A stretch of DNA of 64,000 nucleotides from Mycobacterium dioxanotrophicus (GTDB lineage Bacteria; Actinomycetota; Actinomycetes; Mycobacteriales; Mycobacteriaceae): contig NZ_CP020809.1 in NCBI RefSeq assembly GCF_002157835.1, positions 4,836,001-4,900,000 on the forward strand. The letters are read 5' to 3'. Positions 60,997-64,000 of this stretch are shown here, piece after piece (position 1 is the first letter of the stretch; each line of letters starts with the position of its first letter). The position numbers were made by a program, and so were the translations under genes. Below the pieces are notes generated by a model that saw only the letters and a program-made list of their open reading frames with translations, had not been told where the DNA came from and searched no databases.

Positions 60997-61056
60997 AAAC
61001 AATCCGGCTGAACACAACCGGTGACTCCCCCGCTGGACACGGGCAGGCTCGGCGCA

Positions 61057-62508
61057 GTGACCCGTGTGATCCGCTTCAACGCCTTCGACATGAACTGCGT
61101 CGCCCACCAGTCCCCCGGACTCTGGCGCCACCCGGCCGACCAGTCCTGGCGCTACAAGGACATCACCTACTGGACCGAACTGGCAAAGCTGTTGGAACGC
61201 GGCCGTTTTGACGGACTGTTCATCGCCGACGTGCTCGGCACCTACGACGTCTACGGTGGCAGCGACGAAGCCGCGATCCGCCAGGCCGCGCAGATCCCCG
61301 TCGGCGATCCGATGCTGTTGGTCTCGGCGATGGCGCTGGTCACCGAGAATCTCGGGTTCGGCATCACCACGGGCACCGGTTTCGAGCACCCCTACCCGTT
61401 CGCCCGGCGGATGTCGACGCTGGATCACCTGACCAACGGCCGCATCGGCTGGAATGTCGTGACCGGCTATCTGCCTGCGGCGGCGCGCAATATGGGCCAG
61501 ACCGACCAGCCCGCCCACGACGCCCGCTACGACCATGCCGACGAGTACCTCGAGGTGCTCTACAAGTTGTGGGAAGGTTCGTGGGAGGACGACGCGGTGG
61601 TGCGCGACGCCGAACGCGGCGTGTTCACCGATCCGGCCAAGGTGCACCACATCGGCCATTCCGGAACGCATTTCAGCGTTCCGGGGGTGCATCTCGCAGA
61701 GCCGTCGACGCAACGCACCCCGGTGATCTACCAGGCTGGGTCGTCGCCGCGCGGAGTGCGCTTCGCCGCCGAGAACGCCGAGGCCATCTTCACCGCGGCG
61801 CCCACCAAAACCATTCTCCGCGAAACGGTTTCGACGATTCGCGCGGAACTGGAGCTGGCCGGCCGAGATCCGTATGCGGCCAAGATCTTCAACCTCACCA
61901 CGATCATCACCGCCGAGACCGACGAGGAAGCCGCGGCCAAGCACGCCGAGTACCTGTCCTACGGCGATCCCGAGGGCGCACTGGTGTTCATGTCCGGATG
62001 GATGGGGGTCGACCTGGCCCGCTACGGCCTCGATGAGCCGATCGGCAATGTCGATTCGAATGCGATCCTCTCGGCGGTCAAGGCTTTCCAGTCCGCCGAC
62101 CCGGACGGCGGCGAGTGGGCAGTACGCGACATCGCCGAATGGGGCGAGATCGGCGGGATGGGCCCGCGCATCGTGGGATCCGGTGCGCGCGTTGCCGATA
62201 CGCTGCAGGACTGGGTCGAGGAGACCGATGTCGACGGCTTCAACCTGGCGTACGCCGTCACTCCCGGCTCGTTCGCGGATTTCGTCGACTACGTGGTCCC
62301 CGTGCTCACCGCCCGCGGCGCCTACCAGACCGAGTACGCGCCGGGCAGTCTGCGCAACAAGCTGCTGGGGCGTGGCGACCGGCTCGCCGACGAGCACCGT
62401 GGCGCCAGTTACCGTGTAGGCGCGGCGAATTCGACGATCACCGAGCGGCCATCGACGGTGCCGTCGTCGTCGGCTTCAACCGCTGCTCAGCCTGCGCGAG
62501 GGCGGTAG
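61057..62508 (+). CDS. FMN-dependent monooxygenase, NtaA/SnaA/DszA family
   Basis: About 483 residues. Bacterial luciferase-like fold of the two-component class: RFNAFDMNCVAHQSPGLWRHPADQSWRYKDITYWTELAKLLERGRFDGLFIADVLG, GTGFEHPYPFARRMSTLDHLTNGRIGWNVVTGYLPAAARNMG, YDHADEYLEVLYKLWEGSWEDDAV, and the characteristic QAGSSPRGVRFAAENAEAIFTAAPT. Members use reduced FMN to oxidise aminopolycarboxylates, sulfones (DszA) or alkyl substrates; the substrate here is unknown. No partner flavin reductase is next to it. The GTG at 61057 was chosen; a GTG at 61021 would add 12 residues. Confidence 0.9.
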   Translation: MTRVIRFNAFDMNCVAHQSPGLWRHPADQSWRYKDITYWTELAKLLERGRFDGLFIADVLGTYDVYGGSDEAAIRQAAQIPVGDPMLLVSAMALVTENLGFGITTGTGFEHPYPFARRMSTLDHLTNGRIGWNVVTGYLPAAARNMGQTDQPAHDARYDHADEYLEVLYKLWEGSWEDDAVVRDAERGVFTDPAKVHHIGHSGTHFSVPGVHLAEPSTQRTPVIYQAGSSPRGVRFAAENAEAIFTAAPTKTILRETVSTIRAELELAGRDPYAAKIFNLTTIITAETDEEAAAKHAEYLSYGDPEGALVFMSGWMGVDLARYGLDEPIGNVDSNAILSAVKAFQSADPDGGEWAVRDIAEWGEIGGMGPRIVGSGARVADTLQDWVEETDVDGFNLAYAVTPGSFADFVDYVVPVLTARGAYQTEYAPGSLRNKLLGRGDRLADEHRGASYRVGAANSTITERPSTVPSSSASTAAQPARGR

Positions 62509-62613
62509 CTCCACACAGGTTAGGCACAGAAGACTGTCAGAAATCTGCGCAATCGAACCCGTGGGGTCGGCGAATCGTGCTTACATTAGCCGCTACGCCA
62601 CAAGGGAGACGAC

Positions 62614-62984
62614 ATGTCAGGTAAGGCAGCCCTTTTGATTGTGTCCGCAAGCATCGCGACGACTGTCGCGTTCACCGGCTGCGGTGGCTCCACATCGGCT
62701 GACAGCACCAGCACGACATCCGGTGCGGCGGCGTCGACCACGACCGCCGCTCCGGCGACCGCAGCCCCCGCCGCCAAGGTGTCGGCCAATACCGCGTCGG
62801 AGGACGATATCGCCGCGGCGCTCAAGGCCGCAGGGGTGAGCAATCCTTCCCGGTGGGCTGAGGAGGTCGTGGAATACCGGCCGTATCCCGCTGAGGATCC
62901 CAACCTCGGCAAGCTGCGCGACAATCTCGCGAAGTACAACCCCGGGCAGGAGACCGTGGACAAGATCGTGTCCGCGTTGACCCC

Positions 62985-62988
<4 letters not shown>
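62614..62988 (+). CDS. Small lipoprotein, DUF-type, paired with membrane protein
   Basis: 124 residues. Signal MSGKAALLIVSASIATTVAFTGC with lipobox FTGC, slightly unusual because Phe replaces the common Leu at -3. A Ser/Thr/Ala linker (about 24-60) follows and a short folded end (DDIAAALKAAGVSNPSRWAEEVVEYRPYPAEDPNLGKLRDNLAKYNPGQETVDKIVSALTP). I do not recognise its family. It overlaps the next gene by four bases (ATGA 62985-62988), so the two are translated together. AGGGAG lies upstream. Confidence 0.77.

Positions 62989-64000
<1,012 letters not shown>

Overview
The window is high-GC chromosomal DNA from a fast-growing mycobacterium (Mycolicibacterium type). I infer this from protein resemblance and from gene order. 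The order ilvC-ilvN-ilvB-cfp6-doxX-lppZ ... gatB-pfkA-gatA-gatC-ACT protein ... ligA ... mnmA-cysteine desulfurase-acyltransferases ... etfA-etfB-methyltransferase-GH57-GT4 ... serB2-ctaD-fecB-adhC ... nrdF follows the M. tuberculosis Rv3001c to Rv3048c backbone as I remember it. Species cannot be fixed from the sequence alone. Both ends cut a gene: ilvC on the left and nrdF on the right.

1-3.2 kb: branched-chain amino acid synthesis (ilvB-ilvN-ilvC), preceded by an attenuator with a Leu/Val/Ile-rich leader peptide. 3.2-12.3 kb: cfp6, doxX, lppZ, a TetR regulator, the split GatCAB amidotransferase with pfkA and a MarR/NAD(P)-binding pair in between, then an ACT-domain protein.

13.07-23.80 kb: an accessory block of twelve genes, all on the minus strand. 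A proline-rich membrane protein is followed by a MoxR AAA+ ATPase, a DUF58 protein, a small membrane protein, two membrane proteins with vWA-like domains, a membrane protein with a TPR-like region, and five tandem paralogous membrane proteins. It sits between the ACT gene and ligA, which are neighbours in M. tuberculosis. This is the best candidate for an undescribed system: a MoxR/Bat-like chaperone module with its own expanded family of envelope proteins.

24-36 kb: ligA, a YjbR-like protein with an acyl-CoA synthetase, an ArsR-SRPBCC pair with two palindromic operators, a MetE-like protein, mnmA and a cysteine desulfurase in an overlapping operon, two lipid acyltransferases (PlsC-like and OlsB-like), and a nitroreductase-cupin-SDR group. 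36-50 kb: etfBA with an intrinsic terminator and a candidate operator, then the methylglucose lipopolysaccharide (MGLP) region (methyltransferase, GH57 enzyme, GT4 glycosyltransferase, acyltransferase, further methyltransferases). The MGLP region is interrupted by an MFS exporter-regulator pair and two DUF202 proteins. 50-64 kb: crotonase, Nudix, ABC ATPase, a divergent YczE/MocR pair, serB2, ctaD, fecB, YciI, adhC, a DUF3349 protein, an FMN monooxygenase, a lipoprotein/membrane pair and nrdF.

No tRNA, rRNA, CRISPR array, insertion sequence or prophage was seen, and no gene-free stretch exceeds about 300 bases. Several genes show a -10 hexamer of form TANNNT six to eight bases before the start codon, which points to leaderless transcripts.
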